Of a DNA stretch of 64,000 nt, positions 42,352 to 54,825 are shown one piece after another. Each line of letters starts with the position of its first letter. Position 1 is the stretch's first letter. Location of the stretch: positions 1,984,001-2,048,000 of the forward strand of contig JBCAMK010000010.1 in assembly GCA_038503065.1 (NCBI GenBank), in the 5' to 3' direction. The notes beneath the pieces are model-generated. The model had not been told where the DNA came from and did no database searches. It worked only from the letters and a program-made list of their open reading frames with translations. Position numbers and translations under genes: made by a program. The stretch comes from Paragyromitra xinjiangensis (lineage: Eukaryota; Ascomycota; Pezizomycetes; Pezizales; Discinaceae).

Positions 42352-45300
42352 ACAGCCTTCTCGGTGTTGGTTACCGGGTCGGGCAGTTTAGAGGGAATAT
42401 CCGGGAAAGCAAACAACCTCCTTTATTTGGTTAGATATGGAGTGAGATTTTGGGAGTCAGCCTATCACGAGAAAGATGTACCTGAGATGGGGCGGTATGT
42501 ACTCGTAATCTACCTACCATAAGTACCTGAAAATATCTTTTGGTGGCATAGCTTTTGATTCGCCCCGCGGCAACGCTTCATAGTTTGGTTGGCCAAACCC
42601 ATACCCCCGTTTTCAGGTACTTATTGTAGAGCACGAGTACCCATAGAAACCCCAACCCTATCCATAGAGGCTCTTCTCCTTCCAGCCAAAATAAGGTACC
42701 AATGTGCGTCATATCGGACGCAGGCGGTGATTGAGGCGAGCAGAAGATAACCTTAATTGGCATCACAGAACGATCACACCCCGCCATCTGGAACTCGGTT
42801 CCTCTTGCTTCCCACATACTCTCTACATGCTCGACATTTCTGCAGATTGTTCCAGCGCACAGCCTCGAGTGATTCGTAATGATACACACAGGACAAACGC
42901 CACTATCAGTGTTCAATATCACAGAAAGATTAACCCAAGGCACCGATAGGACCACGAGACCGTTTCCCATATTTTCACTCGCACACCTGCGTGTAAGTGG
43001 GATCATTTCAAGTCACAATTGCTTCCCCAGCCTTCCCGCCAAGAAGTCCAAGACGAAGAAACCAAACATTGACGCCGGGGCTGAACATGATGTTTGATCG
43101 GTGATATGAATATAGAAAGAATATCCCCGCACATCTGACGGGTTGAGAAACGTAGATTGCGCAGTCCTCGCCGCAGGAACGCGCAAGATGTCAATTCGCT
43201 CACCGATGGCTATTCAGAGTTAAATCTCAGACAAACCAGAACCCTGTCACTAATCGGGGGATTTATCTTCACATGTGGCGTCCAATAGCTATCGGTTACT
43301 AGCGGCCATGACCGAGTCAAGGTGGTTGAACCAAGATAGAACTTGGCAGCCGCTAGTGAAGGAAACTAAAGTGGGGAGGTGGTTGGTTTTGGAGATCAGC
43401 GTTTGGGGCATAAACTGCCAGAGCTCGTATGTATGCACTGCGCACCGAAGATCATTGGAGGCGAGTTGGTCTGCAGGGGAAAGGCTGGACGGGACCCAGC
43501 GGATGCAGAGGTGTGAAAACCCGGAGATGGAGACCAAGTTTGGACAGTGGTGAACTACCTAAGAGGCAGAGGATCGAGAGATAAAGCCCAGGAAGGTTCA
43601 TTCAACTGTCCATTTTGGGATTTAGGTGCGTAGATTGTTCTGGTGAGGACAATGGTCCGAAAGAATTACTCCGCGGGGGAGATGTGAGTTTGATACTGTC
43701 TCGTGATGTTGGGAATAGGTACATGCCGTAGGTACCCTGTCTGACGGGAAGCCACAGCTCCACAATCTCAACGCCCACCCCGTAAGAGCCTCTCCACCTA
43801 TAACCGGTTATTCGGCATCATATCAATAATCACAGAGCCCCTATTCCAGGCACTCTTTCTCATCATAGGCTGGCTGCAATCAATTCCTCGTCGGTAACCG
43901 ACACTGTGGAGTGGGAATCAAGATTTGATCAAGAAGGCAATCACTGGAGAAATCCAGAGGCCTAAATCACCAGTCGCCAGATCAATTCCCAGCCGATGAC
44001 TGGATTCACCTCAGGTATATCCGGATCATTGGAGCTATCCAGACACTAGGTCAGGCTCGCTGATGTCTGATTGTGGAATAGCTGTGCATTAATATCGGAA
44101 ACGTGCTTACATTCTATTGCCAGAATAACATTTTCGTTACAACAGACCCAGAAGCTACCGAACCCGAATCAACTTCGCCTTCTTCTCGTAGGCGGAAAGG
44201 TCGTCGGGCTTGAACATATGTTTGGGTGTTTGGGTCTCATCTAGAATTATCGCGAGATCTAGAGCGATCTAAATTTCTCAGTTATCGGGATGAAATGAGA
44301 GAAAGCTGAACGGTGCTCAAGGAACGAATGACCCTGATTCTCGTCTATCACGCGATAATTTCTACGTCATTACTGGTCAACCAATTATTGATCTCTTTGG
44401 AGCTGGATTAAGTTCGAGGAACACTTCCCTAGGTTTCAACATATATCTATCTCCTTGGACTTGAATATCGTTATCATGCATGTTGCACGGATTGGTATAG
44501 ACAGGAATGTGCCGGAGCGTCCTACAGAATGGGAGGTACTCCTTGATTGGACGCTCCTTTGACACCCAGTTCAGCGAAAGCCGAATTTGTTTAGCTTCCT
44601 ATAGAAGTTTTTCTATTCGTTGTCAGCTTAGCGGCCAATCCCAAATATAAATTTCAGGAGAGGCAACCTTATTTTTGACACTCTTAGAGTTACGATAGTA
44701 TGAAAGACTGCAATCAACTCCTTTTAGTCGCTATATATCCGGCGAAAAATAGACCTCAGGTGATTCTCTTCTAGGTTGATCAATCTAGGATATCCTATCC
44801 AGTTAGGGGAAATCGTAAACCGTGTTGGAGCTCTCCCGAATAGTTGATTGATTCATCAAATACTTCCCTGGCCAATGGGGTGTAACATAGCCAAGTTTTG
44901 TCTTCTTGGTGCCATACACTGAACAAGTCATCTAGTCTCCGAACTTATTTTCTCCGAACAAAGATGATGCCGTCTTGCCAAGATTTACCGGGAAATCATG
45001 ATATTATGGTGGTTTCCAGAGTGGTAACTTGTTTTAGCGCGTGTGCCCCCGCGAGTAACTATGATTAATAGAAGATCAAACTGTTGATGAGAGGAATTTA
45101 ATGTAGTGAAAGAGGAGGTGTACTAGAGTCTGGGTATGAAGATGGTAGAGGCCTCACATTATTTCTACTGTGACCCTATAGATCGGATAAGCCTGCTATC
45201 CCATCTTCACATTGCAACTCTTAGACACTATGTAGCTGCCTCTGTGATGGGTGACAAAGAGATGGGCTCGAGAGCAAGCCTATAGCAATGTCTCGTCGTA

Positions 45301-45842
45301 ATATTAGGCACGTAGGGGGGATGGAAGACTCGGTTGTTTGCTTGCTAGAGGTGGGCATACGACTCCTATCTAAATAGCTCTTTCGGGTGCCCGTCTCCCA
45401 ATCATTTCCGACCCCGAAGGCCAAGCCCCGTATTAGGAAGCCACCCCAACATGTCTCTTGATCACAAAACCGAGTGATTATATATGACGCTATGAAGAGT
45501 TGATTCCTCGGTTGGCTAATTGATTCACTGCGTTATGAAAGGTAAGTTAGGCGATCCTAACAAAGAAGCGACTATTTTATTGTTATCACTTGGAAAATTC
45601 GGATATATGGAAGGATGGGTTAAGCACCATAACTCGTGTTTGATTTGTTTATTGAGATGTTTTAATCTGGGCGGTAGCAGATTACTCCGTTTGGCTGTGC
45701 AAGTCCGAATTAACTTCCCTGATAATTGGAGCATGAATCAGTAACTGCCGTCCCACCCGAAGCTTTTTGGCTCGCGTTTTGCAGCCATGCTCCCTCCTCA
45801 ACTGCATCTCCACTCTAGTTTCTAACATTCTGCTCTCGCAAT
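42352..45842. other. long spacer, only doubtful frames
   Basis: About 3.5 kb without a firm gene. A minus-strand ATG frame at 43006-42578 (142 codons) has a Cys-rich segment (CPVCIITNHSRLCAG) but matches nothing I recognise. A short plus-strand frame ending near 44214 reads TTDPEATEPESTSPSSRRRK before a stop and looks like the C-terminus of a lost gene. From 44.3 to 45.8 kb the DNA is AT-rich with no protein-like frame. Confidence 0.4.
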
Positions 45843-47181
45843 ATGTCTGGAACAAATGCGCCCGTAACCACGGCTGCCCATTCCAACGCTCCGCCTTACA
45901 GCCCCGCTTCGTATCTACTCAATGGTTCCCATCTGACCGCTCCGCAACTTGTCGCTCGGTTTCAAGGTCTGCCTTCTTTTCCCCACCCTTCTGATGACGG
46001 TTGCTAACTTTCTGCGATAGATTTCTATGCTAGCCTCGAATACATTTCGCATGCGCCGGCGCTTGTCTTTGAACGTCTAGTAGCTAGCGTAAGCAGTTCG
46101 TACTTTAGACTTGCTTGAAGGCCATCAACATATTTGTAATTCTCACCATTACGAGTATTTTCAGCTGAACGATATCTTCATCACTATATTGGAGCGGGAG
46201 CGCCTTAAGCATGCTTCGACACTCGAACGATGCCAAAAAGAAAATAAGGCGCTTCAGGTCTCGAATTACCGGCTTACAAGGGAGCTTGAGGAACTGAGGG
46301 AGAAGATCCCAAAAGTCGACACGGAAATAAAAGCAACAAACGATCTCATCATCGGAGCTTTTGCAACAGACGAAGTACGGCCACCTCATTACCCGTGCCC
46401 ATTTACCTCTAGAATAGTCACCTTTACTAGTCCGTATTCCACGACACCAGACCTCGCCCTTGGGATCAATGTTTTAGGCATCGTAAATTGCCACAACGTT
46501 GGTGTAAGAGCCCACGCCAACAACATACATAATGACCAGTTCGTAATCAATCTCGACGGTTGGGGTGGCAGAGTGCTACATGGAGGGCGTTGTGGATGGT
46601 TGGAAATACCTGGAGATGACCCAGACTTCCAATGCGGATCGTTTAGTACCTTGGAAGACCACCCTGAGAATGAACAGCGAATTCGGACTACACGCTTGAT
46701 CAATTTCAAGCGTAGATACTCCGCGCCGCCGCGAGTGGTGGTCTGGCTGACAGCATTCCACATGGATCATACCAAGAACTGGTGTATTAAAGCTTACGCA
46801 ACACATATTACCCCAACAAGCTTCACAATACATATCGAAACCTGGGGTGATACGGTTCTGTATTCTGCTACTGCTTCATGGGTTGCTCACACGGCAGACA
46901 AGGTGGGAGTTGCTAGTGGTAGCTTTAGTACTGTGGATATGAGACCAGCAATTCATCCCCAGCCTTACAACAGCGGATATATAGAGTTCGGTAAAAATGT
47001 CTTCGATGCTCCCCCCCGCATCCTGGCGGCAATAAGCTCTTTTGATATTGGTTGTGTGGAAAATTTACGGGTTTCGATGGATGCCACTGCAGTCAACGCT
47101 ACTGGAATGACCTGGCGGATCAACACTTGGGATGGCACTGTTCTGAATTCTGCGGGGGCCTCGTATATCGCCTTGGGCTAG
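45843..47181 (+). CDS. coiled-coil protein with three H-type lectin domains
   Basis: Likely carbohydrate-binding protein. Exons 45843-45966, 46021-46088 and 46165-47181 (introns 54 and 76 nt, the first with CTAAC) join in frame to 402 residues. Residues 1-64 are Pro/Ala/Ser-rich with no signal peptide. Residues about 70-122 are strongly helical and heptad-like (LERERLKHASTLERCQKEN, LTRELEELREKI), so the protein probably oligomerises. Three tandem H-type lectin modules follow (about 140-212, 222-306, 318-402), each with the family pattern I-x-F-x3-Y/F-x3-P-x-V, a mid-domain Asn/Cys, and the W-G/D-x-T/R-V-L strand (DGWGGRVLH, ETWGDTVLYS, NTWDGTVLNS). The GSFST(L/V) segment precedes modules 2 and 3. 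Known H-type lectins (snail agglutinin, discoidins) bind GalNAc/Gal. An intracellular location is inferred from the missing signal. Confidence 0.88.
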
Positions 47182-49273
47182 TTTTGCTTATGGTGTTAAT
47201 TTGGGGAAGATTGCACGTACTTATCTTTGAGTTAGTGGGAATGGGAGTTAGGGAGATCCATAAATCAAGTAGATTGGAGAATACGAAGCCGTTTTACGTC
47301 CATTCCCTGTAATCTCAGAGGTTTATGTGAAGACATAGATGTTTTCTGAGCATCATCTCACCATTATCCTATTAGTATTAATTTTGATCTGCCCTTGGTC
47401 TATGAACGCGTATAGTAGCATAAGCCGGGTAGTAAGATGTACTTAATGAATTAACTTATTTATCTGTCTATGAACGCGTGAAGCCTAAAAGATCTAAGTT
47501 CATCTCGTTTAAATATATATAGCGTGGCTAACATCAATCGCACCTTATAGCTCTTATAGGCTTAAATAGCAATTATTGTGCGCGTACATGTATGCTAGCG
47601 AAGATTTGTATTGCCTAACGGAGTGGTGAAAATAACAAAGACCAGATCAAGCCCTAACCCTAGTAAAGACTTTGACCACTGTAGACAAAAAGGGTAGCGA
47701 ACATTAAACATTACGATATCTCGTATCTTGATATTTCTTAAAGATTGACGCCTTTTGTGTGCAATTCCCCTGCCAGAAGAAATTTCTTATGTATAGGTTT
47801 CTTAATCAGATCTCTCAACCCCAACTTCGTTGATAACCTCTCATGAAAGCTAAAGATATGGGGCTAGTTATCTTTCAAAGAGTGAAGGAGAGCTGTGTTA
47901 AGAGACGGCCGCGGTAACTATGCGGACCTAAAGAAGGACGAAGAATCAACCCCAATGGGCGCAGCTCATGTCCCCCACCCCCGGTATACCCAACCTACCA
48001 GGTCGGACTATGTTTTTGGAGGTTTTTCCCTAGTTCCAATGCCCTAATGGGACCTGATGCCTATAGTGCGCTGCTATAGCCCTAGGGCTCGCTGCGAGTA
48101 TGATGCATTATTATTATTATTAATGGGCGCAGCTGAGGATATTCGAGTGATATTACATGACGATAAACCTATCCTTAAGTATTTTTAAACCTCTCAATCC
48201 TACATAGCGCCCCTGAGATCCATCTACTTCGAGGCGCTAGAATCGTTTCACAAAAGTAGACCAATCTCGAGTTCCGTTTTTTCCCCAGAGGATGGCTCCG
48301 CATCCGAATACAATTTCGCGAATAGCACGAACGCAGAGCTCTAGACGGTCTTATAGGTTACTAGAAGAAGATGTATACTTCCTATACCCTATCCTATAAT
48401 GCTATAGCTACGCTATACCCTACTTGGGGCGGGAGATACCGGCACGTGGGTAATCGTTCTCGCCTGTTCCATTTTTGTCAATCTCCAGGAGCTTCAGAGG
48501 ATCGCTTAAATTGGCATATGGCCTTAGATGAAACTCGAACTCGAACTAGCTGAAAAGGTTCTTCTGTTCGGGGAAAGGGTGCTGTTGGACTAATTTTAGG
48601 TGCTAGTAAAGCTTTTTAAATCTATTCTCAACCGTAAATAACTTGACTCCCAAAAATTCCTCTTGGCTAGAGATTCTCTTTAATGAAGCATAATACTGCT
48701 AAATACTTGGTATTATATTTGTAAAGTTTCAAGATAATATCGGCCTTCATCCCCTAAGGATATGTGGCAATATAATTAAGAACCTAAAAGATAATGAGGG
48801 TTCCATATGGTTGGAGATCTGCTCAAAACCCTAACCCTTTGAGCGGGGTTGACAACTTATTGGCTATAAGATCGTTGGCAGATTCCAATCCTTAACATAA
48901 TCAAAAGAAAGACCTAGAGCTCCAATGCTATCTTCCCCAGGATGGTTCGCGATTAAATATCATTATTGGTCTAGAAATATTTACTATAAGGGTTGGGGTT
49001 GTAGCTTGAAACATCTCGTCGCATTCCGATTGGCCTGATTACGTTTCAGCCTCCTGACGTACGTGTTTACGTTTTGGGTTTATGATGGAGAACAGCCAAC
49101 CATGAAGAAGAGCTGTCTTAGGCGCATCATAAAAGCAGGGAAAACATCCAGCTAGTCAAGTGTTTGTAAACTCACCTTGCTTTCGCTTTCTCCGCATTCA
49201 ACCTCGCCCTACAACAGACATACCCTTTCTGCAGTCTCTCAAAAAGTAACACTTTCTTCCCTAGATAACAACT
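47182..49273. other. AT-rich spacer with a short retroelement-like insertion
   Basis: About 2.1 kb without a credible gene. It includes the (ATT)n-tailed insertion at 47967-48121 and telomere-like tracts CCCTAACCCTA at 47652-47662 and AAACCCTAACCCT at 48826-48838. TCTATGAACGCGT occurs twice (near 47399 and 47467). Confidence 0.5.
47967..48121 (+). mobile_element. short insertion with (ATT)n tail and 13-bp target duplication
   Basis: A 155-bp segment ends in GATGCATTATTATTATTATT and is flanked by exact copies of AATGGGCGCAGCT (47954-47966 and 48122-48134). A 13-bp duplication and a simple-repeat 3' tail are hallmarks of target-primed reverse transcription, so this is probably a 5'-truncated LINE or a SINE. 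No protein can be read from it, and Pol III boxes are not obvious. Confidence 0.72.
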
Positions 49274-50083
49274 ATGGACTCATCTTCACCCCTCTACCTT
49301 CATACCCTCCCTCTGGACATTATTATCGATGTTTTCAAATCACTCCCTAGCTTCAGCTACGTCCCATCATTAGTTCTTGCACACAGAGCGTTCAACGAAG
49401 TCTGGAAGGAAAACTTCAGCGAGATCTCGCAGGCCATCGCACATAATGAATTCCAACCCTGGGAGGATGCAGTAAATCTCACGCTCGAGCAGTTGCATCC
49501 TGATGAAGACCTCATGCCAATCGCGGATATCTCGGAACGTTTAACCAAGAATGACATCGCTCAGATGCGCTCCAACCTCCTCTACCTCAATACCCTCGAA
49601 GAGAAACACAACAGGTTGAAGGATATTTGGGGAGGTCCTCCGTTAGCAGAGTCCCCAACTGAGCTTCTCAGGTTTCGCCGCGCCGGATATCGTGTTTGGT
49701 TATACAACTTGACCATGGACTTGCCCAAATGCGAGTTGATGTGTGATGTACTTCCACTCATTGAGCTCATTGAGATGCAGGTGGTGGGGAAGCATTTCGA
49801 GTATCGTGATGGTTGGCCTGGACTTCCGGACTTTTCAATATATCCACCGGGGTTTGTGGTGCAGAGTTTGGAGGGAGTGATGAGACGGAGGATCGGGAAT
49901 TATATCAAATGCGACCCGGAAGTGGATCTGGATGAAGTGCATGACCTGAAGAGAAGCTATGCATCGTTGAATGTACAGGACCCTAGTGTGAAGGGAAAGG
50001 ACTTTTATCAGAAAGTGGAGAGGTTGATGTGGTTTGAGAAAAAATGGAGAGAGAAGTTGGCGGAAGAAAGGGCTGCGCAGTAA
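49274..50083 (+). CDS. F-box-like domain protein
   Basis: Single exon, 269 residues, ATG in context (ACT ATG GAC). Residues about 8-45 (YLHTLPLDIIIDVFKSLPS, then LVLAHRAFNEVW) match the fungal F-box-like pattern L-P-x-(E/D)-I-(I/L)-x(2)-(I/V)-(F/L). The rest is a helical, charged region without recognised repeats, ending in a basic amphipathic helix (FEKKWREKLAEERA). A role as a Skp1-binding adaptor is inferred from the F-box alone. The substrate is unknown. Confidence 0.78.
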   Translation: MDSSSPLYLHTLPLDIIIDVFKSLPSFSYVPSLVLAHRAFNEVWKENFSEISQAIAHNEFQPWEDAVNLTLEQLHPDEDLMPIADISERLTKNDIAQMRSNLLYLNTLEEKHNRLKDIWGGPPLAESPTELLRFRRAGYRVWLYNLTMDLPKCELMCDVLPLIELIEMQVVGKHFEYRDGWPGLPDFSIYPPGFVVQSLEGVMRRRIGNYIKCDPEVDLDEVHDLKRSYASLNVQDPSVKGKDFYQKVERLMWFEKKWREKLAEERAAQ

Positions 50084-53000
50084 CTGGAGGTTTTCCTTTA
50101 TGATTTCCTAGGACAGTTCTGAGTCACGAGTGGATATACTCGGCTTTTCATTCATCACAATTCCATAGATTGGCTAGAAGCAGTAAGATGGCGCCTACCA
50201 GTCTAGTAAATGCTCTCTGTAAGCTTAGGCATTGGATGAGTTTTTATTCCGTGAGCATAGAGTAGTATAAATAATGCACAATTTGCTCCACGCGGTCCGG
50301 TGAAATGAACTGATAGACACCGCTAAGATGATCCGCCGCCAATTTCATGTCTGATATATACTACCCGCTTTAGTCTTCAGTTGTAAATACCCTTGCTACA
50401 GATAAATACAACTAGGACTAGTTGGAATCCATAGTGCATCGTTCTAACCAACACACTATATCGCGCTTGAATAATCGACAAGCGCGTCACTGCCACACTA
50501 ATTACAGTTAGTGCGCATTGTAGAAAAACGGGTACATACACGCATGTAGAGTACTCTACTCATATTAGATAAACCTGCAGCACATGGCGATAGATATTGA
50601 AGTTAATCGCCTTGGCAGTTGTCAATGCTGGAGATCATTCGGCAATCTCTCGAGAATTCAAATCCAGACTACCGGATGCGCGAAACGAGTGAGAACACAT
50701 GATATATCGGCTGCTGTGTTTGATACAGTTGGCAGCCGAACGGTATAACCTCGGTTTGGCTGTCCCATCGAGCCCAGCGTCTGTTATACGAAAACGCCAT
50801 TTTTAGCCTCTGGAGTAAACTCCCACATCTAATTGCAAAGCATAGCGATAATCTTAAAGCCTGCGGGTTTCCTCCTAAGGTTTCCCGGTAAACAGGTCTG
50901 ACAATAAGCGCAATACATACATGAACGTCATGCAAATTAATCTACTGGCAGAGCGTATCAGATTCGTACCTACCCAGATCCTGTTCTGAAGGAAAGCAAC
51001 AGCCGGCAGAATAACATGTGCGACTCCGATCGGTATCATATAATATCGCGGATGTGGAGATGTGACAGGATGATTGACCGATTCGTTATCCAGTGAATAC
51101 CCGTTTTACCCTTGGACTAAGCTTTTGTTTCGAGTGTTGAGGGGTGGAGGTGGAGGAGTACCGGTACCTACATGGTGCATTAGAAAAAGTACACCAACAG
51201 CGTCCAAGACTCATGGCTACTGCGGCTCTAGAATGAGACCTTGGGACGAAATTGCACTCTCTCTGCACACCCCTTTACCTTCTCGTATGTTGTCGATAAC
51301 TTATTTAGCCGGTTTCACCCGGTCTGTAAACTATCCTTTCCTTCGGTAAACTATGCAAGACCTTTTGCTTTTTGTGGGCTGCAGCAAGGAATACAAGTAA
51401 ACAAATGAAGAGGGGCAGTGGGATTTTGGTACTTTTCACGATAATTTTCTTCGAATTCGGATGAATCAATCCCTGGCACGTATACCTACGTCGGTGCTAA
51501 TATAACCGATACTCGAGGTGAGCCTGGGTAAGAGCTTCCCACTTTGGCTTATAAGGTGCACTCAGGAATCGCTGCATTTGAAAGAGTCGGTGTTCTGCAT
51601 ATGTGTTAGGGTTAATCCTCGAGGATTGGCAACTTCCGGTGAAGCAAGGGGATTCGGAGTCCGGTATCGTACGAGCCTGGAGGATTTCTACTTTCTTTTT
51701 TCTCTGCTGCTGTTTCTCAGTACACGCCATAAAGGAGTGATTACAGTGAATATCTTGAATTCCCATCCTCTGAACGGTGATAACGGAGGTAACGTGATGT
51801 TTTCACTGGATCGCCCCTCTGCATCAAGGGTGGTAATCTAGCCGGCACCACCTCTGATGCACGGTGAATATCACGGATTAGTTGGCTGCAATTGCGATAT
51901 CACATCCTATGCACGTTTCGAGGGTGTAGAAACGGATGCAAGAGATGATTTTCGCCGCGGCACAGAGAGCTGACTTTTAGATGGCAGTCTTGGGGGATGT
52001 TTATAAATGTTCTTAAGTTGGAGGGATTAATTTTGTCCCGTGGATCTAGCGAACTCTGTCTCTATGTCTTGGAATCAAAACTCTTCAGCTTACGCAACAT
52101 GTTCCACTTCCTGAACGGCAAAGGTTGAAACAAACACGAGTGCACGTACGCATGAGCACTTTATCATGACTATCAATGTTTCTGCTCGGATTCCTGACAT
52201 GGTTTCTGTGACTCCTACTATGATTACCTATAACCAAACTGATATGCCTCTGCTCTCTAGCTGCTACAGTCTTCTCAAGATACACGTATCTATTCCCATA
52301 CCACAGACACTCCTCGGGAACAGGTGCCGGCGTGACACTGAATGTAACTTATCTGATGTAAATCTACGAGGTAATCATCAACAGGGGGATATGGCGGTAA
52401 TCATGACATCTTCTGTATCGTTTAAGATACAAAACTTTGTTTGCAAAATGTTTACCAGGGTTAGGTGCCGCAGCGGCCATATTACCTATTCTGTAATGAC
52501 TATTATACTTGGTAAAGATCGTCCATCACGTACTGATCTCACTTTCTCATGTCCCGTCACTCGCACCGTTTGTTTCCAATGGACTGAGTTCTAAGTCTTG
52601 GTTGGCGGGGCCCCAAAGTAGGCGGGGTGTTTTGTAAGGTAAAACACGTAAAGCTCGGTCGCCAGAGAGCCCCCGGCCATCTACGCAATATCACAATCCG
52701 AGATGTCCCTCGAGCCTCACGATAATTATAGGATCAAGAATCACCTAATGAATCAAATTTTTTCCCGCCTAAATTCAACCCCGCAAACTTAAGTATGGCA
52801 AATAAGATTTTAAGATGAATACAATAATAAAACCCCGATATTTTTGTTTCCATACAAACACAATTCGATCCAAAAAAGCAATATAGTAAAATGCTATGCT
52901 TAGTACACCAAAACTTTTGACTGAAGAAAATAAGACAAGAACTCCGAAGGGTATCATGAAACCAAAACAAAAATGAAAACATGATCAGAAGAGGGGAGAT

Positions 53001-53366
53001 TAATAATGAAAGGAGAAGGTCCCAGACGGGAAGTAGGGTCCGTAGGTGGAAAATGTTCCAGACCCCCGAATTAAGACATACAAGCATGCCAGACGAAAAC
53101 ACACCAAACGCGCCGTGCAGAATATCAAGCACTATGCACCGTAAAGAACCTGATAAGCCCAGATGCATAAAAAAAACAAACCAATGACAAAACCAAATTT
53201 TGTTTTTCCAAAATATGAAAACGCATCCAAATGAAATGTTCGCCCAGGCCTGCTCAGGAAAGATGGAAAAAGTAGCCAAGACAGTCGCTTTATGTTGTAA
53301 TTCTATTTTTTACGTGTTGAGTCGTAATTTCGTTGGTGAGATGAGCTGTAGCTGAGTTCTAGGAAT
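50084..53366. other. long AT-rich spacer, no gene recognised
   Basis: About 3.3 kb. Frames at 51518-51841 and 52166-52594 start with TTG or ATG but lack protein-like composition. A 181-codon minus frame (53279-52734) begins at TTG and is just AT-rich hydrophobic codon noise. A small palindrome CACTAATTACAGTTAGTG lies near 50495. Confidence 0.45.
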
Positions 53367-54825
53367 TTATGGAAACCATTTTTTAAAGATCTTTTGGGAG
53401 GTGCCGCTAGGAGAAGAATCCCTTCTCACAATTGAGCTGATGGAGGATTTCCTTCTGATGTTTGAGAAGGAATTTTTGAAGCCAGAGGAACGTGGGGAGG
53501 CTTTGCCTGAGCTGTCGCTGGATTTCTTTCGAGGGCTTTTTTCGGGCCTCTCTTCTTGGGAATTCTGTGCGAGAGGAAGTTAGCCGAGTCGCTGATGGAT
53601 GTTTACGCCACCGGGAACTTACGATTCTTTCAACTTTAATTGACACTTGACGTTCGAGCTTCTTGGCCTTTTCCTCTTGACGCTTCTCTTCACGTAATCT
53701 CTCGAGCTGAAGGACACAAATTAGAACCATTGTCATTTAGATGTGGTAAAGAGAGGTAACCTACAGGTCCTAGAACTTCCTCTTGCTCGTCGCTCCACTG
53801 TCTGTTGGCTTTCTTAAGCTTTTGTTCGAGGAAGACCAAGTGTTGCTCCTTCTCCTCCGTCCATTCTTCGTCGAAAATGACAACTTCAGCTTTATCATCC
53901 CAGGTACCGTCTGGAGTAACGCCTCCAGATCTGCTCCTCGACATTGTAAAGGCTGACTGAGTGGGACTGGAGTTCATCTATCATCAAGGTTAGTTTAAAT
54001 TTTGGAACAGTAATTTGGATGACGAACCTTATAGTTTTCCCATCCAGATCCTAATCCTCCAGCCATCAACCTGACTCTTTCCCTCTCCACTTCTGCATTC
54101 ATTTGCTTCAACAATGCTCTTTCCCTCTCGATCGCCTCCCGCTCAACACGCAACACTTTCTCAGCTTGATCTACCCTGTTGACCTTGTCCTGCAACGTCT
54201 TGAGCAACCGGAAGTTTGCGTTCGACAGGTTGACCAGATCACCAAGGTCAGAGATGAGAGGGTGGCCGGACTGGAATCCGTGTCCTCGAGGGTGAAGTTT
54301 GTCACTGGTTGCGTCTGCGGCGGAGGGATGGGTGGGAATTGAAGAAGCTTCAGGAACGAGGGAATGAATGGATCCACGGCGAGAGGGCGCTGGCGATGGG
54401 TTCATGAGCTGGATTTGGTGAAGATCACGGCAATGGGTTTGAAGTTCACCGTTGATCTCGTGCAGTGTTTTCATCAGGTTTGAGGTCGCAGAGTCAACAT
54501 CACGGGTTTCAACGCAATCGAAGCCCGCACCGCTGGTTTGTAGCTTTAGATTTCCCTTCTTCGCACTGTTCGTTGGGATATTTTTGTTTACGAGGCCAGC
54601 GAAATCAGACACAGTGACAGGCTCAAGACAGTGGGGGCAGCGAACCGCCGAGGAAGAGCAGGGGTGGCTCTTGTCATCGCTGGCAGAAGCGGTGCAGATG
54701 GAAAGAGCGAAAGCAGACCTGACGGAGGCCAGGGAGTGTTTATGGGGGAGACGAGAGGCAGTGGGTTCTATCGGACTGGACAGAGGAGGGGTAGTAGCGG
54801 GAGTGATGGGGCCCATCATCATCAT
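53367..54825 (-). CDS. hypothetical coiled-coil protein with Ser/Lys-rich C-terminus
   Basis: Function not recognised. Exons 54825-54028, 53977-53765, 53706-53623 and 53564-53367 join in frame to about 430 residues. The introns are 50-58 nt. The last (53622-53565, GTAAGT..CACAG) changes the frame and yields a more protein-like Ser/Arg/Lys-rich tail than reading through would. N-terminal residues are Pro/Ser/Thr-rich; CPHCLEP near residue 65 is a lone CxxC that could be half of a metal site. Residues about 210-270 form a predicted coiled coil (LLKTLQDKVNRVDQAEKVL, ERERALLKQMNAEVERERV). Exon 2 is acidic (FDEEWTEEKEQHLVFLEQKL), and exon 3 is a charged helix. The tail has basic SP/RKSS motifs typical of phosphorylated regions. 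The start is the first ATG of an open frame that extends further upstream, so a 5' exon may be missing. Confidence 0.7.

Noticed and set aside
42578..43006. 142-codon Cys-containing minus frame
   Set aside because: No known motif and no supporting flanking exons; kept only as a remark in the spacer entry.
52734..53279. 181-codon hydrophobic minus-strand frame
   Set aside because: It starts at TTG and consists of Phe/Leu/Ile/Cys from AT-rich DNA, with no transporter motif; it probably lies in the 3' flank of the gene at 53367.
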